38,487 nucleotides of DNA from a virus, in IMG/VR virus record IMGVR_UViG_3300035180_001524, positions 1-38,487 of that record; one strand, given 5' to 3'. The notes under the pieces were generated by a model that was not told where the DNA came from, made no database searches, and saw nothing but the letters and a program-made list of their open reading frames with translations. The first letter of the stretch is position 1; each line of letters begins with the position of its first letter. Shown here piece by piece: positions 1 to 6,674 of the stretch. The translations under genes were made by a program, and so were the position numbers.

Positions 1-127
1 TGATCACTCTCGCGCGCCGGAGCGGCGAGGTCGAGACCGTGCAGGCGTTCGTGGTCTACGAGGGAGATGATTTCGAGGTCAAACTGGGCACGCGCCCCGA
101 GATCGTCCACAACCCGCGTTACGATGG
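1..127. repeat. Terminal direct repeat, left copy
   Basis: This stretch is identical base for base to 38361-38487. Both copies lie inside recT and read through in frame, so joining the ends restores one intact gene. An exact 127-base overlap equals a common maximal k-mer used by de Bruijn assemblers, which suggests a circular contig rather than a biological terminal repeat. Confidence 0.95.
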
Positions 128-482
128 CGACCGCGACCCGTCCAAGGTGCGCTACGTCTACGCCGTGGCCAAACTGCGCGGCACGGAAACGCCGATGTTC
201 GACGTGATGACCCGGTCGGAGGTCGAGGCGGTCCGGCGGCGGAGCAAGAGCGGCGCGGCTGGGCCCTGGGAGACGGACTGGGCCGAGATGGCCCGCAAGA
301 CGGTAGTGCGCCGCCTGGCTAAATATCTCCCAATGAGCGTCGAGATGGCGAAGGCCGTCTCGCTCGACGCCGGGGAAGGCGAGGTCTACACACCGGCGGT
401 GCTGGAGGGCGACGTCGATCCAGCGACGGGCGAGGTGATCGAGGCCGCGCCGGAGGCTAACGGAAAGGAGGCCGGGCGATGA
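1..482 (+). CDS. recT: RecT-family single-strand annealing protein, C-terminal part
   Basis: This is the 3' part of recT; the 5' part is at 38033-38487. Joined across the circular junction the gene is 810 nt, encoding 269 residues, the usual length for RecT. RecT proteins coat single-stranded DNA made by a partner exonuclease and anneal it to homologous strands. Residues readable here include the conserved family region around TLARRSGEV and a later stretch ending in a predicted helix (TVVRRLAKYLPMS). The final 30 residues are acidic and poorly conserved. The YqaJ exonuclease is directly upstream, the standard pairing. The stop codon overlaps the next start (ATGA). Confidence 0.9.
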   Translation, partial: ITLARRSGEVETVQAFVVYEGDDFEVKLGTRPEIVHNPRYDGDRDPSKVRYVYAVAKLRGTETPMFDVMTRSEVEAVRRRSKSGAAGPWETDWAEMARKTVVRRLAKYLPMSVEMAKAVSLDAGEGEVYTPAVLEGDVDPATGEVIEAAPEANGKEAGR

Positions 483-682
483 CCGACCGGTACCGAGTCG
501 CGGGTCTCTATATGCGGGCGTTGTGCGCCTGCGTGGGGATGATCTGCCTCGCCTGGGTGCTGACTGCGTTCGCGCGCAAGCCGGATGCCGGCCCGCAGGT
601 CGTAACGGTTACGGTGACGCGCCCAGCGGATGTTGGGCCGACACTGAAACAGCTTTTGCCGCCGCTGGAGGTGGCGAGATGA
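479..682 (+). CDS. Small single-pass membrane protein
   Basis: The 67-residue product has a short polar N-terminus, one hydrophobic segment at about residues 13-32 (core ALCACVGMICLAWVLTAF) and a polar C-terminal tail with a VTVTVTRP stretch. No family is recognised. Its ATG overlaps the recT stop by four bases, so it is translationally coupled to the recombination genes. Small single-TM proteins next to phage recombination or lysis genes vary widely in role (superinfection exclusion, spanin or holin-like, host takeover), and nothing here decides between them. The three N-terminal cysteines/methionines in the TM do not form a lipobox that I can recognise. Confidence 0.65.
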   Translation: MTDRYRVAGLYMRALCACVGMICLAWVLTAFARKPDAGPQVVTVTVTRPADVGPTLKQLLPPLEVAR

Positions 683-746
683 CATGCCGCGAATGGAGTC
701 GCGGGGATAGGAGGGGTTGAAACCGACCATCCTAGAGCAGTAGGCA

Positions 747-791
747 CCCGGCGTGGGACCATCATGGGGCTAGTGAGACACCCGCGCCGGG
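747..791 (+). other. Intergenic RNA hairpin ahead of SH3-like gene pair
   Basis: The 190-base gap 683-872 has no convincing gene. It holds two dyads: a 6-bp stem (CCGCGA at 687-692 with TCGCGG at 699-704) and an 11-bp stem (CCCGGCGTGGG at 747-757 with CCCGCGCCGGG at 781-791, one G-U pair). No T-run follows either stem, so a classical intrinsic terminator is unlikely; mRNA processing or stabilisation is possible. Confidence 0.4.
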
Positions 792-872
792 GACGAGGAC
801 AGGGCGCCCATATGCTGACGTACCAACCGACCTCGACGGGGCATTGTGAGGCGCGAGCAGGAGGAGGAGACG

Positions 873-1292
873 ATGAAACCCGGCGATTTGGTGGTCCACA
901 CGCGTCTCGGCCTGCGCGGCAGGGTCGTGGCAGTGCGCACGGAGCCGCGCGTGACGAACACGATCACAATGCAGGTCGAGGACGCGACGATGGTGACCGT
1001 TGGGATGCCCTGGCGCGGAGAATGGGACGTCTGGGCAGATGATCTGGAGGTGGCCGACCCTGATCCGTGGGACGTAGATACAGAGCCGACGACTATACGA
1101 GTAGGCAGTGTGGTCCGACATAATGCGACCGCCCTATTGGGCCGCGTGACAGGCGCGATGCGGACGACGCGCAGGATCGGGGAGAGGAACTTGCCATTTG
1201 AGACGCTCTCGGTGCAACTCCTACCAAACCAGACTACGCTCTGGTGGACGGACGAGGTTGAGGTGGAGGACAAACCGGGAGGCAAAGCATGA
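873..1292 (+). CDS. Small protein with two SH3/KOW-like domains
   Basis: The 139-residue product is two tandem copies of a beta-barrel-like unit of about 60-65 residues. Each begins with a (K)PGDLVVH or RVGSVVRH strand, has a G-R-V turn, and ends with a tryptophan-rich strand (WDVWADDLEVAD; LWWTDEVEVED). This pattern resembles KOW/Tudor/CarD-type SH3 barrels that bind nucleic acid or RNA polymerase, but the assignment is by pattern only. The ATG at 873 is preferred over a GTG at 846 because a strong GGAGGAGGAG site lies just ahead of it. It overlaps the next gene, a paralogue, by four bases. Confidence 0.75.
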   Translation: MKPGDLVVHTRLGLRGRVVAVRTEPRVTNTITMQVEDATMVTVGMPWRGEWDVWADDLEVADPDPWDVDTEPTTIRVGSVVRHNATALLGRVTGAMRTTRRIGERNLPFETLSVQLLPNQTTLWWTDEVEVEDKPGGKA

Positions 1293-1684
1293 AACCGGGC
1301 GATATGGTTCTCTGCGGGCCGGACCGCGTTCGGGCGCGCGTCGTGCGAGTGAGCAGCGCGCCGCGCAGGAGCAGCGACGGTGACCTGATCCCGCGCCCCG
1401 CGACGATCGTCGTCTGTGAGATGCCGCGGGGTGCCCATTGGTCCTACTGGGAGGAACATCTGGAGTTAGTGGAGCCCTATCCCCCAGGAACGAACGACAC
1501 TGGCGGACCGATGCAGGTGGGCGACGTTGTCCGCCACAGAGCGACCGGGCTACGTGGCCGGATTGAGTCTGTTACGCTAAGGTCTCGACAGACTGCTGCA
1601 GGAGCAGAGGAGTATCGGGTGCTGTTCGTCGCGCTCGAACCCGGACAGCACGCCGTCTGGTGGGACAGCGCAATCGACGCGTAG
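1289..1684 (+). CDS. Small protein with two SH3/KOW-like domains, paralogue
   Basis: The 131-residue product starts with MKPGDMVLCGPDRVRARVVRV and has the same two-unit plan as its upstream neighbour: a first barrel ending WSYWEEHLELVEPYP, then a second starting MQVGDVVRHRATGLRGRIESV and ending AVWWDSAIDA. It is evidently a tandem gene duplicate. The function is unknown; a nucleic-acid or polymerase-binding barrel is inferred. The ATG overlaps the preceding stop (ATGA) and the upstream gene ends with a GGAGG sequence that serves as its ribosome site. Single-unit relatives lie at 2591-2821 and 29091-29330. Confidence 0.75.
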   Translation: MKPGDMVLCGPDRVRARVVRVSSAPRRSSDGDLIPRPATIVVCEMPRGAHWSYWEEHLELVEPYPPGTNDTGGPMQVGDVVRHRATGLRGRIESVTLRSRQTAAGAEEYRVLFVALEPGQHAVWWDSAIDA

Positions 1685-1709
1685 GCGGAGGATCAAGGAG
1701 ACGCTTAGG

Positions 1710-2387
1710 ATGGCGCGACGGACGAAGGCGAGTGAGCCGGTTCCGGTGACCGAGGCGATTGCATACCTGCGCGTTTCGACCGCCAAGCAGGCCTCAAGCG
1801 GCCTTGGCCTCGAAGCGCAAAGGACGCGCATTGAGGCCTATTGCAAGGGGCGGGGCTGGAAGCTGGTCGAGACCTACACCGACGCTGGAGTATCGGCGCG
1901 GACGCTGGACAGGCCGGGCCTGGCTGCCGCGATTGCAGCTCTGCGCCCTGGCCGTGCGATCGTGGCTCTGGGATTGGACAGGCTGACCCGCACCGCAAGC
2001 GACTTGGACGAATTGCTCGCCCGCATTCAGGCTACGGGCGGCGAGTGGGCCGTAGTTGAGGGCAACTACGACACCACAACCGCGATGGGCCGTTTCATGG
2101 TGCGGGTAGCGTCGGAGATTTCCAAGATGGCGCGCGATATAGTCGCTGAGTCCGGCGACTGCGGCCTGCCTGGTCTAGTCTGGCACCCCTGCAGCGAATG
2201 CCTGCCAGAGACCCGTGGGCGCGTGCTGGTGACCATTGAGCGCCGCGGGCAGCGGTTCACGGCGATGGCGGCGTACATCAGTGGCCAGTGGTACCTCGAC
2301 GGGTTCGAGCGACTGACCGCGCGCGTGCTGGCGTGGGCGGAGCAGCCGAAGCCGTGGGACGGAGATACGGAGGAGCACGATGCCTGA
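1710..2387 (+). CDS. Serine recombinase catalytic domain fused to DUF551-like domain
   Basis: Residues 16-147 are a resolvase/invertase catalytic domain: AYLRVSTAKQ with the nucleophile Ser23, then LDRLTR at 89-94, whose arginines match the family's active-site residues, and the MGRFMVRVASEI start of the E-helix. The helix-turn-helix of small resolvases and the recombinase plus zinc-ribbon region of large serine integrases are both missing. Instead residues from about 154 onward (WHPCSECLPETRGRVLV ... AYISGQWYLDGF ... VLAWAEQPKPW) match the plan of DUF551 proteins, and the same domain forms the next gene. Without a DNA-binding domain this is unlikely to act as an integrase by itself. The fusion is in one open frame with an AAGGAG site upstream. 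Confidence 0.8.
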   Translation: MARRTKASEPVPVTEAIAYLRVSTAKQASSGLGLEAQRTRIEAYCKGRGWKLVETYTDAGVSARTLDRPGLAAAIAALRPGRAIVALGLDRLTRTASDLDELLARIQATGGEWAVVEGNYDTTTAMGRFMVRVASEISKMARDIVAESGDCGLPGLVWHPCSECLPETRGRVLVTIERRGQRFTAMAAYISGQWYLDGFERLTARVLAWAEQPKPWDGDTEEHDA

Positions 2388-2607
2388 ACTGAAATGGAAC
2401 AGGAGCGCAGATCGGCTACCGGATAGCCCGGGAGTAAAACTCGTGACTGTTCACGGAGACCACTCGGGCCGGTTCGTGATTCACGCGGCCTACATCGACG
2501 GGTTCTGGTACAGCGACGGTTTCGAACCGTATGAGCTACCGATCATTGCATGGGCGGATTGGCCCGAGCCGTGGGACGGAGAGGTCGACGATGGACCCGG
2601 GCGATAA
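2380..2607 (+). CDS. DUF551-like small protein
   Basis: The 75-residue protein is almost wholly one DUF551-like unit: WNRSADRLPDSPGVKLVTV near the N-terminus, AAYIDGFWYSDGF in the middle and IIAWADWPEPWDGE at the end. The last motif corresponds to the W-x-P-x-P-P ending of DUF551 proteins, common phage and prophage products of unknown function. It is clearly homologous to the C-terminal third of the preceding recombinase-like protein, so one probably arose from the other by duplication and fusion. It overlaps the upstream gene by 8 bases and the downstream gene by 17 bases. Confidence 0.75.
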   Translation: MPELKWNRSADRLPDSPGVKLVTVHGDHSGRFVIHAAYIDGFWYSDGFEPYELPIIAWADWPEPWDGEVDDGPGR

Positions 2608-2821
2608 GGTCAAACACAAGAAGATTGGAATCGTTGCACGCGTGGAATCGACCCGGTTTGGGCTACGCGAACCGAGTGACACGCGAGGTGATCCGTCCGA
2701 GCCAGTGGAGTATGTAACTGTACGCCTGCCATGGTGCCGGTGGGTGGAGTGGCCGGCCTCCGAGGTTGAACTGATCCAACCCGCGCCATTCGGCGGACTG
2801 TTCGATGACGATGAGGCGTAG
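2591..2821 (+). CDS. Single-unit SH3/KOW-like small protein
   Basis: The 76-residue product begins MDPGDKVKHKKIGIVARVES and contains VTVRLPWCRWVEWPASEVELIQP, the same opening and tryptophan-rich closing strands as each half of the proteins at 873-1684. The C-terminal tail is acidic (FDDDEA). The start at 2591 has a GGAGAGG sequence upstream and places the family motif at residue 1. The function is unknown. It closes the run of small overlapping genes; the next gene has its own promoter. Confidence 0.7.
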   Translation: MDPGDKVKHKKIGIVARVESTRFGLREPSDTRGDPSEPVEYVTVRLPWCRWVEWPASEVELIQPAPFGGLFDDDEA

Positions 2822-2828
2822 ATCGGCA

Positions 2829-2857
2829 TTGACATTCGGCCCGCCATGCATTACAAT
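2829..2857 (+). promoter_or_regulatory. Sigma70-type promoter for primase-helicase
   Basis: TTGACA at 2829-2834 and TACAAT at 2852-2857 are separated by exactly 17 bases. Both boxes are one or no changes from consensus. The predicted start is near 2864, giving a leader of about 160 nt ahead of the primase gene. Confidence 0.85.
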
Positions 2858-2863
2858 GTGACC

Positions 2864-3012
2864 GACAACCAGAGGCGTTGGCAGCGCTAGGACACACAGG
2901 ATTGCTGGCCCTAGAGAGGGCCTGGATTCGCCGACCTCGACCTGTGCGGGGACTGCCAACCAGGCGTACCAGGTTCTCTCTAGGGTCAGTTTTTGTTTGT
3001 CTGTTTGTTTTC
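2864..3012 (+). promoter_or_regulatory. Structured, attenuator-like leader of primase-helicase mRNA
   Basis: The core CCCTAG at 2909-2914 has three possible partners: CTAGG at 2887-2891 upstream, AGGGCC at 2917-2922 (a compact hairpin with GGCCCT at 2907-2912 and an AGAG loop), and CTAGGG at 2980-2985. The last lies within a perfect 10-bp stem, CCCTAGAGAG (2909-2918) with CTCTCTAGGG (2976-2985), followed by a U-rich run at 2989-3011. An inner GCCTGG/CCAGGC pair (2920-2925 with 2960-2965) can form in the long loop. Mutually exclusive pairings plus a U-run suggest attenuation or a riboswitch-like element; no known riboswitch class was recognised. Confidence 0.5.
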
Positions 3013-3024
3013 AGGGAGGAAGAG

Positions 3025-5223
3025 ATGCCTTCGGTAGTTCAGGTGGACCGTATTCGCGATGCTCTCCGTTGTGACCGGCCAGGTTGCAGTTGCCGATCCC
3101 CCAGCGGGTCCGTTCACTGTCCGGCGCACGATGACGGATCGCCCAGCCTGAGCGTCAGCGAACGCAATGGTACTATACTAGTCCATTGCCATGCAGGATG
3201 CTCACAGGAGGCGGTGGTGGCCGCGCTCAAGGCGCGCGGGCTCTGGCCCGAGAAACCGGCGGAGCGGCCCAGCATGAATGGGCACAAACCGCCCCAGCAC
3301 GACTACGGCCATGACCTTCCCCCGCAGGTCGTCTACGACTACACCGACGCACACGGCCAACTCCTCTACCAGGTCCTCCGATATCCTCCACTCCCCAACG
3401 GAAAGAAGGTTTTCAAACAACGCCGCCCCGCAGCGAACGGCGGATGGACATGGAACCTGACCGGTGTGGAGCGCGTCCCATACCGCCTGCCGGAGGTCGT
3501 GGCGAGGGCGCGCGAGGGTAAAAGCGTCCTGATTGCCGAGGGAGAGAAAGATGTCGATAACCTTCGGCGGATGGGCTGCGTGGCGACCTGCAACTCGGGC
3601 GGTGCCGGCAAGTGGGACGATTCCTACTCGCAATACCTGCGCGGCGCCTCGGTGATCATTCTGCCGGACAACGACGAACCAGGAGAGGAGCACGCGCAGG
3701 AAGTGGCGCGGTCCCTGTACGGCGTGGCGCGAGTGGTGCGCGTCGTGCACCTGCCCAACCTGCTCCCCAAAGGCGACGTCTCGGACTGGATCGAGGCCGG
3801 CGGGACGCTTGCCGATCTCGTTCGGCTGGCTAAGGAATCGCCTGCATGGGTGCCGGTGCAGACGGAGGAGGCCGAGGTACGCCGGGCGACGGACACGGGC
3901 AATGCCGAGCGCCTGGCGGCGTGGCATGGGCATGAGCTACGGTACTCCTACGACCGCCAGGCATGGTACGTTTGGACCGGGACCCATTGGGAGCAGGATG
4001 ATGCGCGGGTCCAGCAGATCGCCAAGGCGACGATCATGGCCATTCATGACGAAGTGTCGGCTTGCAAGACGAAGGCAGAGAGGGAGGAACTGGCCAAACA
4101 CGCGATCGCTTCCGAATCGAATGCCAAGCGAAACGCGATGCTGGCGCTTGCGCAGTCTGAGCCGGGCATACCGATCAGGATGCGCGATTTCGACGTCGAC
4201 CCGTGGCTCCTCAACTGCGCCAACGGCGTGGTGGATCTGCGCACCGGAGAGCTCCTGACGCACAAGCCGGAGCGGCTCCTGACGCGCCTCTGCGGGGTCG
4301 AGTACGACCCCTGCGAGGAGTGCCCGTACTGGGAACAGTTCCTCGCGACGATCCTGCCCGATCCCGAGACCCGCGCCTACGTCCAACGCGCCGTTGGCTA
4401 CTCATTGACGGGCCTGACGGATGAGCGCGTGATGTTCATCCTGCACGGCGTAGGCAGGAACGGCAAGACGACGTTCATCGAAACTATCGCCAACCTTGTG
4501 GGCAGCTACGCAGTCCGTACGCCGACGTCGACGCTGATGATCAAACAGCAGGGCGCGATCCCCAACGACATTGCCCGGCTCGCCGGGGCCCGGTACGTCT
4601 ACGCCGCTGAGGCGGAGGACGGTCAACGCCTATCCGAGAGCATGATCAAAGGGCTCACGGGCGGCGACACGATATCTGCGCGGTTTCTACATGGCGAATG
4701 GTTTGACTTCAAGCCGGTTTTCAAAATCTGGCTGGCGACGAACCACAAACCGCGCGTGCGCGGCACCGACCAGGCGATATGGGACCGCCTGCCGTTGATC
4801 CCGTTCACCGTGCGCATCCCAGACGACGCGTTGATTCCCCGGCGCGAGATCGACCGGCGATTCGAGGTCGAGGCGCGCGGCATTCTGTCATGGGCGGTCG
4901 AGGGGTGCCTACGCTGGCAGCGGGAGGGCCTCGGCGCACCGCCGCAGGTTCGCGAGGCGACGTCCGCCTACCGTGAGGACATGGATCCGCTCAAGGAGTT
5001 CCTCGACGACCGGTGTGTGATCTCGGGCGAGTACACCTGCGGCTCGACGGAGCTTTACGTGGCGTACTCTGAATGGACCCGGATCTGCGGCGAACGCGCG
5101 GTGAACCACAAAGACTTCAGTCGCCGGCTCACCGAGCGCGGTTTTGCCTCCGTGAGGGGTAAACATGGTATGCGGTGGCAAGGGATCGGATTGCTCGACA
5201 AGGACAATCCTAGCCTGGTGTAG
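3025..5223 (+). CDS. Primase-helicase: CHC2-type zinc finger, TOPRIM and D5/SF3 helicase
   Basis: The 732-residue protein combines primer synthesis and DNA unwinding. The N-terminal zinc finger uses Cys32, His35, Cys55 and Cys59 (CPAHDDGSPS ... HCHAGC). A TOPRIM domain follows, with the acidic motif LIAEGEKD at 169-176 and LPDNDEPG at 213-220. The C-terminal half is a D5-N plus SF3-type helicase as in phage P4-like primases: Walker A GVGRNGKTT at 475-483, a Walker-B-like YAAEAED at 526-532, the sensor WLATNH at 569-574 and a candidate arginine finger in WDRLP. The start at 3025 has AGGGAGGAAGAG ahead of it; the frame stays open back to 2878, but that stretch is the structured leader. It is the likely replication initiator or fork helicase. 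Confidence 0.92.
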   Translation: MPSVVQVDRIRDALRCDRPGCSCRSPSGSVHCPAHDDGSPSLSVSERNGTILVHCHAGCSQEAVVAALKARGLWPEKPAERPSMNGHKPPQHDYGHDLPPQVVYDYTDAHGQLLYQVLRYPPLPNGKKVFKQRRPAANGGWTWNLTGVERVPYRLPEVVARAREGKSVLIAEGEKDVDNLRRMGCVATCNSGGAGKWDDSYSQYLRGASVIILPDNDEPGEEHAQEVARSLYGVARVVRVVHLPNLLPKGDVSDWIEAGGTLADLVRLAKESPAWVPVQTEEAEVRRATDTGNAERLAAWHGHELRYSYDRQAWYVWTGTHWEQDDARVQQIAKATIMAIHDEVSACKTKAEREELAKHAIASESNAKRNAMLALAQSEPGIPIRMRDFDVDPWLLNCANGVVDLRTGELLTHKPERLLTRLCGVEYDPCEECPYWEQFLATILPDPETRAYVQRAVGYSLTGLTDERVMFILHGVGRNGKTTFIETIANLVGSYAVRTPTSTLMIKQQGAIPNDIARLAGARYVYAAEAEDGQRLSESMIKGLTGGDTISARFLHGEWFDFKPVFKIWLATNHKPRVRGTDQAIWDRLPLIPFTVRIPDDALIPRREIDRRFEVEARGILSWAVEGCLRWQREGLGAPPQVREATSAYREDMDPLKEFLDDRCVISGEYTCGSTELYVAYSEWTRICGERAVNHKDFSRRLTERGFASVRGKHGMRWQGIGLLDKDNPSLV

Positions 5224-5325
5224 GGTGTAGGAAGGGTGTACCTGTTTTTAGGTTTTTTACTATATGAGTCACAAGCTCAAAATAAAGTGAAAATAGGTGC
5301 ACCCTTCATACACCCTACACCCTAC
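5220..5325. other. Candidate replication origin: AT-rich loop between iteron-bearing arms
   Basis: A 24-bp inverted repeat (left arm 5220-5243, right arm 5295-5318, two mismatches) encloses a 51-base AT-rich segment unlike the rest of the GC-rich genome. The arms are built from a repeated GGGTGTA/GGGTGCA unit, two copies in the left arm and three (reverse) across 5299-5325. Iterons, an AT-rich unwinding region and position immediately after the replicative primase-helicase are typical of phage origins. The same structure could instead be a very large transcription-attenuating hairpin for the primase mRNA. No gene is visible in 5224-5452. Confidence 0.45.
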
Positions 5326-5389
5326 GTTTGAGATCAGCTAGCGCAGATAATCGCCTTCGAGAGGCTTTCGCCGATTCGAGGCGTGGCCG

Positions 5390-5411
5390 AACCTTAAGAT
5401 TTCTTAAGGTT
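5390..5411. repeat. Perfect 9-bp hairpin AACCTTAAG/CTTAAGGTT
   Basis: AACCTTAAG at 5390-5398 is separated from CTTAAGGTT at 5403-5411 by an ATTT loop. It lies between the candidate origin and the next gene, with a weaker CGCCT/AGGCG dyad just upstream. It could be an origin-associated protein site or an mRNA hairpin. Confidence 0.5.
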
Positions 5412-5452
5412 GCTGAGTAGCGCGCGTTGCAAATCATTCGAGGTAGGTAACG

Positions 5453-5665
5453 ATGATAATCACCATCAAGGCCGATTGCCGCGTTTCGGGAGACGTTGAC
5501 CCATTCAAGGTCGCGGTTCGCATCATGGAGCACATTCCGCCTGTGATCTACTCAGGCGAGGCGGAGGACTGGGAGGCGTGGGTGCAGAACGTCGAGACCG
5601 TGAGCATCGAGAACGACGCAGAGACCGAAGTAGCGGGCGAGACTTCAAGCGCGAATGCCCCATAA
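5453..5665 (+). CDS. Hypothetical acidic 70-residue protein
   Basis: The product begins MIITIKADCRVSGDVDPFKV and continues AVRIMEHIPPVIYSGEAEDWEAWVQNVETVSIEND, ending in a low-complexity acidic tail. It alternates beta-like and helical stretches without a recognisable motif. The start is supported by GAGGTAGG seven bases upstream. It is the first gene after the candidate origin, so a role in early or replication functions is possible but unproven. Confidence 0.6.
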   Translation: MIITIKADCRVSGDVDPFKVAVRIMEHIPPVIYSGEAEDWEAWVQNVETVSIENDAETEVAGETSSANAP

Positions 5666-5784
5666 TCGCGCTACGTGACACGGAGAGACGAGACAGGGGC
5701 GAAGGGTAGTATTGGCATAGGGTAGGCGGTTTGCGACGCCCTGCGGGCATTGTGGAGCGATTCTGCTGGAGGAGGAGAGGAACG

Positions 5785-6186
5785 ATGAAGGCGTTCTGGA
5801 AGTGCGAGACGAACGATGAGATCAGGGAGCTGATGGGCAACCCGCGCAGCGTGCGCATTCTGCAGCGGACGGACTCGGGGTTCGCGGCGCAGAAACGCAT
5901 CCTCATGGGCATGACGCCAGAGGTGCTGGGGCTCATCGTCTCATGGGGCAGTAACTGGGACCATGTGAGCGTGAGCCTCCGAGATCGCCCCCCGACCTGG
6001 CTGGAGATGGAGGTCGTGCGGAACGCGATCTGGGAGCCGGACGAAACGGTCCTGCAGTATCACCCATCCCACAATCAGGCGCGGATCAACCCGTACTGCC
6101 TGCATCTATGGCGACCGCAGGATGGCCCGCTGCCGCTGCCGAACTACGAGGCATACGGGCTCGCCCCGATGGAGGATGCGAAATGA
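5785..6186 (+). CDS. DUF7694-like phage protein
   Basis: The 133-residue product contains the signature order WDHVSVSLRDRPPTWLEM, then a WEPDETVLQYHP stretch and CLHLWRPQDGPLPLPN, which I recognise as a common phage and prophage family (annotated as DUF7694). Its biochemical role is unknown. The start at 5785 is chosen over the upstream in-frame start because GGAGGAGGAGAGG directly precedes it. It overlaps the next gene by four bases (ATGA). A 26-base exact copy of its 3' end (6134-6159) reappears at 7424-7449 within a duplication scar. Confidence 0.7.
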   Translation: MKAFWKCETNDEIRELMGNPRSVRILQRTDSGFAAQKRILMGMTPEVLGLIVSWGSNWDHVSVSLRDRPPTWLEMEVVRNAIWEPDETVLQYHPSHNQARINPYCLHLWRPQDGPLPLPNYEAYGLAPMEDAK

Positions 6187-6674
6187 GCGCCGGCGCGCCG
6201 ATGTGCTGCGGAGCCGAGATGCGCCCGCTACGACTGCCCACTGCGGCCCGAACCCGCGTCGGCTGGGTCTGTCTCGCATGCGGTCGCAAGGCGTCGGACG
6301 AACCTGCGCTGATGCGCGGTGGAAAGGCCCGGCGCACGAACCCGGAAGCCGCGGTCGTTTCGGCGACGAAGCAGGCGTTGGGCTACTCCGGGTTCGAATG
6401 CCTGCGCGTCGGCCAGCACCGGGCGGACCTGTCAGGATCAGACCCCGGTATGGTCGATCTGCCCGTTCATGTAGCCGGGCCGCTCTGGTGTTTCGTCGAG
6501 CTAAAAGCCCCAGGCAAGGCAAAACCGAGTGGATGCACGCCCGAACAGAGGCGGATGCTGTCGTTCGGGCATATCGTAGTGTCCGACGACCCGGAGCGCG
6601 TTGTGAGGATCGCCCGGCGGCTGCGCGAGCTGCTGGAGCCGATCAAGGCGGAGATCGAGGAGGCGATGAGATGA
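6183..6674 (+). CDS. Zinc-ribbon plus VRR-NUC/resolvase-like nuclease (putative)
   Basis: The 163-residue protein opens with a zinc-binding region (MCCGAEM ... WVCLACGRK). The rest resembles PD-(D/E)XK Holliday-junction-resolvase or VRR-NUC nucleases: a glutamate in the first helix (NPEAAVVSATK), a D in the DPGMVDLPV segment, the VELKAPGKAKPS motif with the catalytic E-x-K, and EQRRMLS, the usual Q-containing helix after it. VRR-NUC proteins in phages cut branched DNA. The zinc-ribbon fusion is uncommon in my experience. The ATG at 6183 overlaps the previous stop; an upstream in-frame start at 6108 lies inside the previous gene and is rejected. Confidence 0.65.
   Translation: MSAGAPMCCGAEMRPLRLPTAARTRVGWVCLACGRKASDEPALMRGGKARRTNPEAAVVSATKQALGYSGFECLRVGQHRADLSGSDPGMVDLPVHVAGPLWCFVELKAPGKAKPSGCTPEQRRMLSFGHIVVSDDPERVVRIARRLRELLEPIKAEIEEAMR

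Noticed and set aside
764-1042. A 92-residue plus-strand gene starting MGLVRH
   Set aside because: It is a GC-rich shadow frame: Arg/Gly/His-rich, without a ribosome site, and mostly overlapping the better-supported gene at 873-1292.
1710-2150. Phage integrase proving lysogeny
   Set aside because: The recombinase-like protein lacks any DNA-binding or large-integrase region, no attachment site was seen, and the only repressor candidate is a 78-residue XRE protein.
2878-3024. An N-terminal extension of the primase-helicase
   Set aside because: The frame is open, but it covers the structured leader, starts just after the promoter, and lacks a ribosome site; the ATG at 3025 has a strong one.
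5725-5757. A third copy of the GGCGGC-TTTGC RNA element
   Set aside because: GGCGGTTTGCGACGCCC with a following GGGCATTG resembles the element, but P1 cannot form, the strand GAAGCC is changed and no promoter lies upstream at the right distance.
6122-6670. A longer gene for paralogue A starting at 6122
   Set aside because: The extension is Arg/Pro-rich out-of-frame translation of two well-supported genes, and both paralogues begin at the MN(E/Q/T)E-type start.
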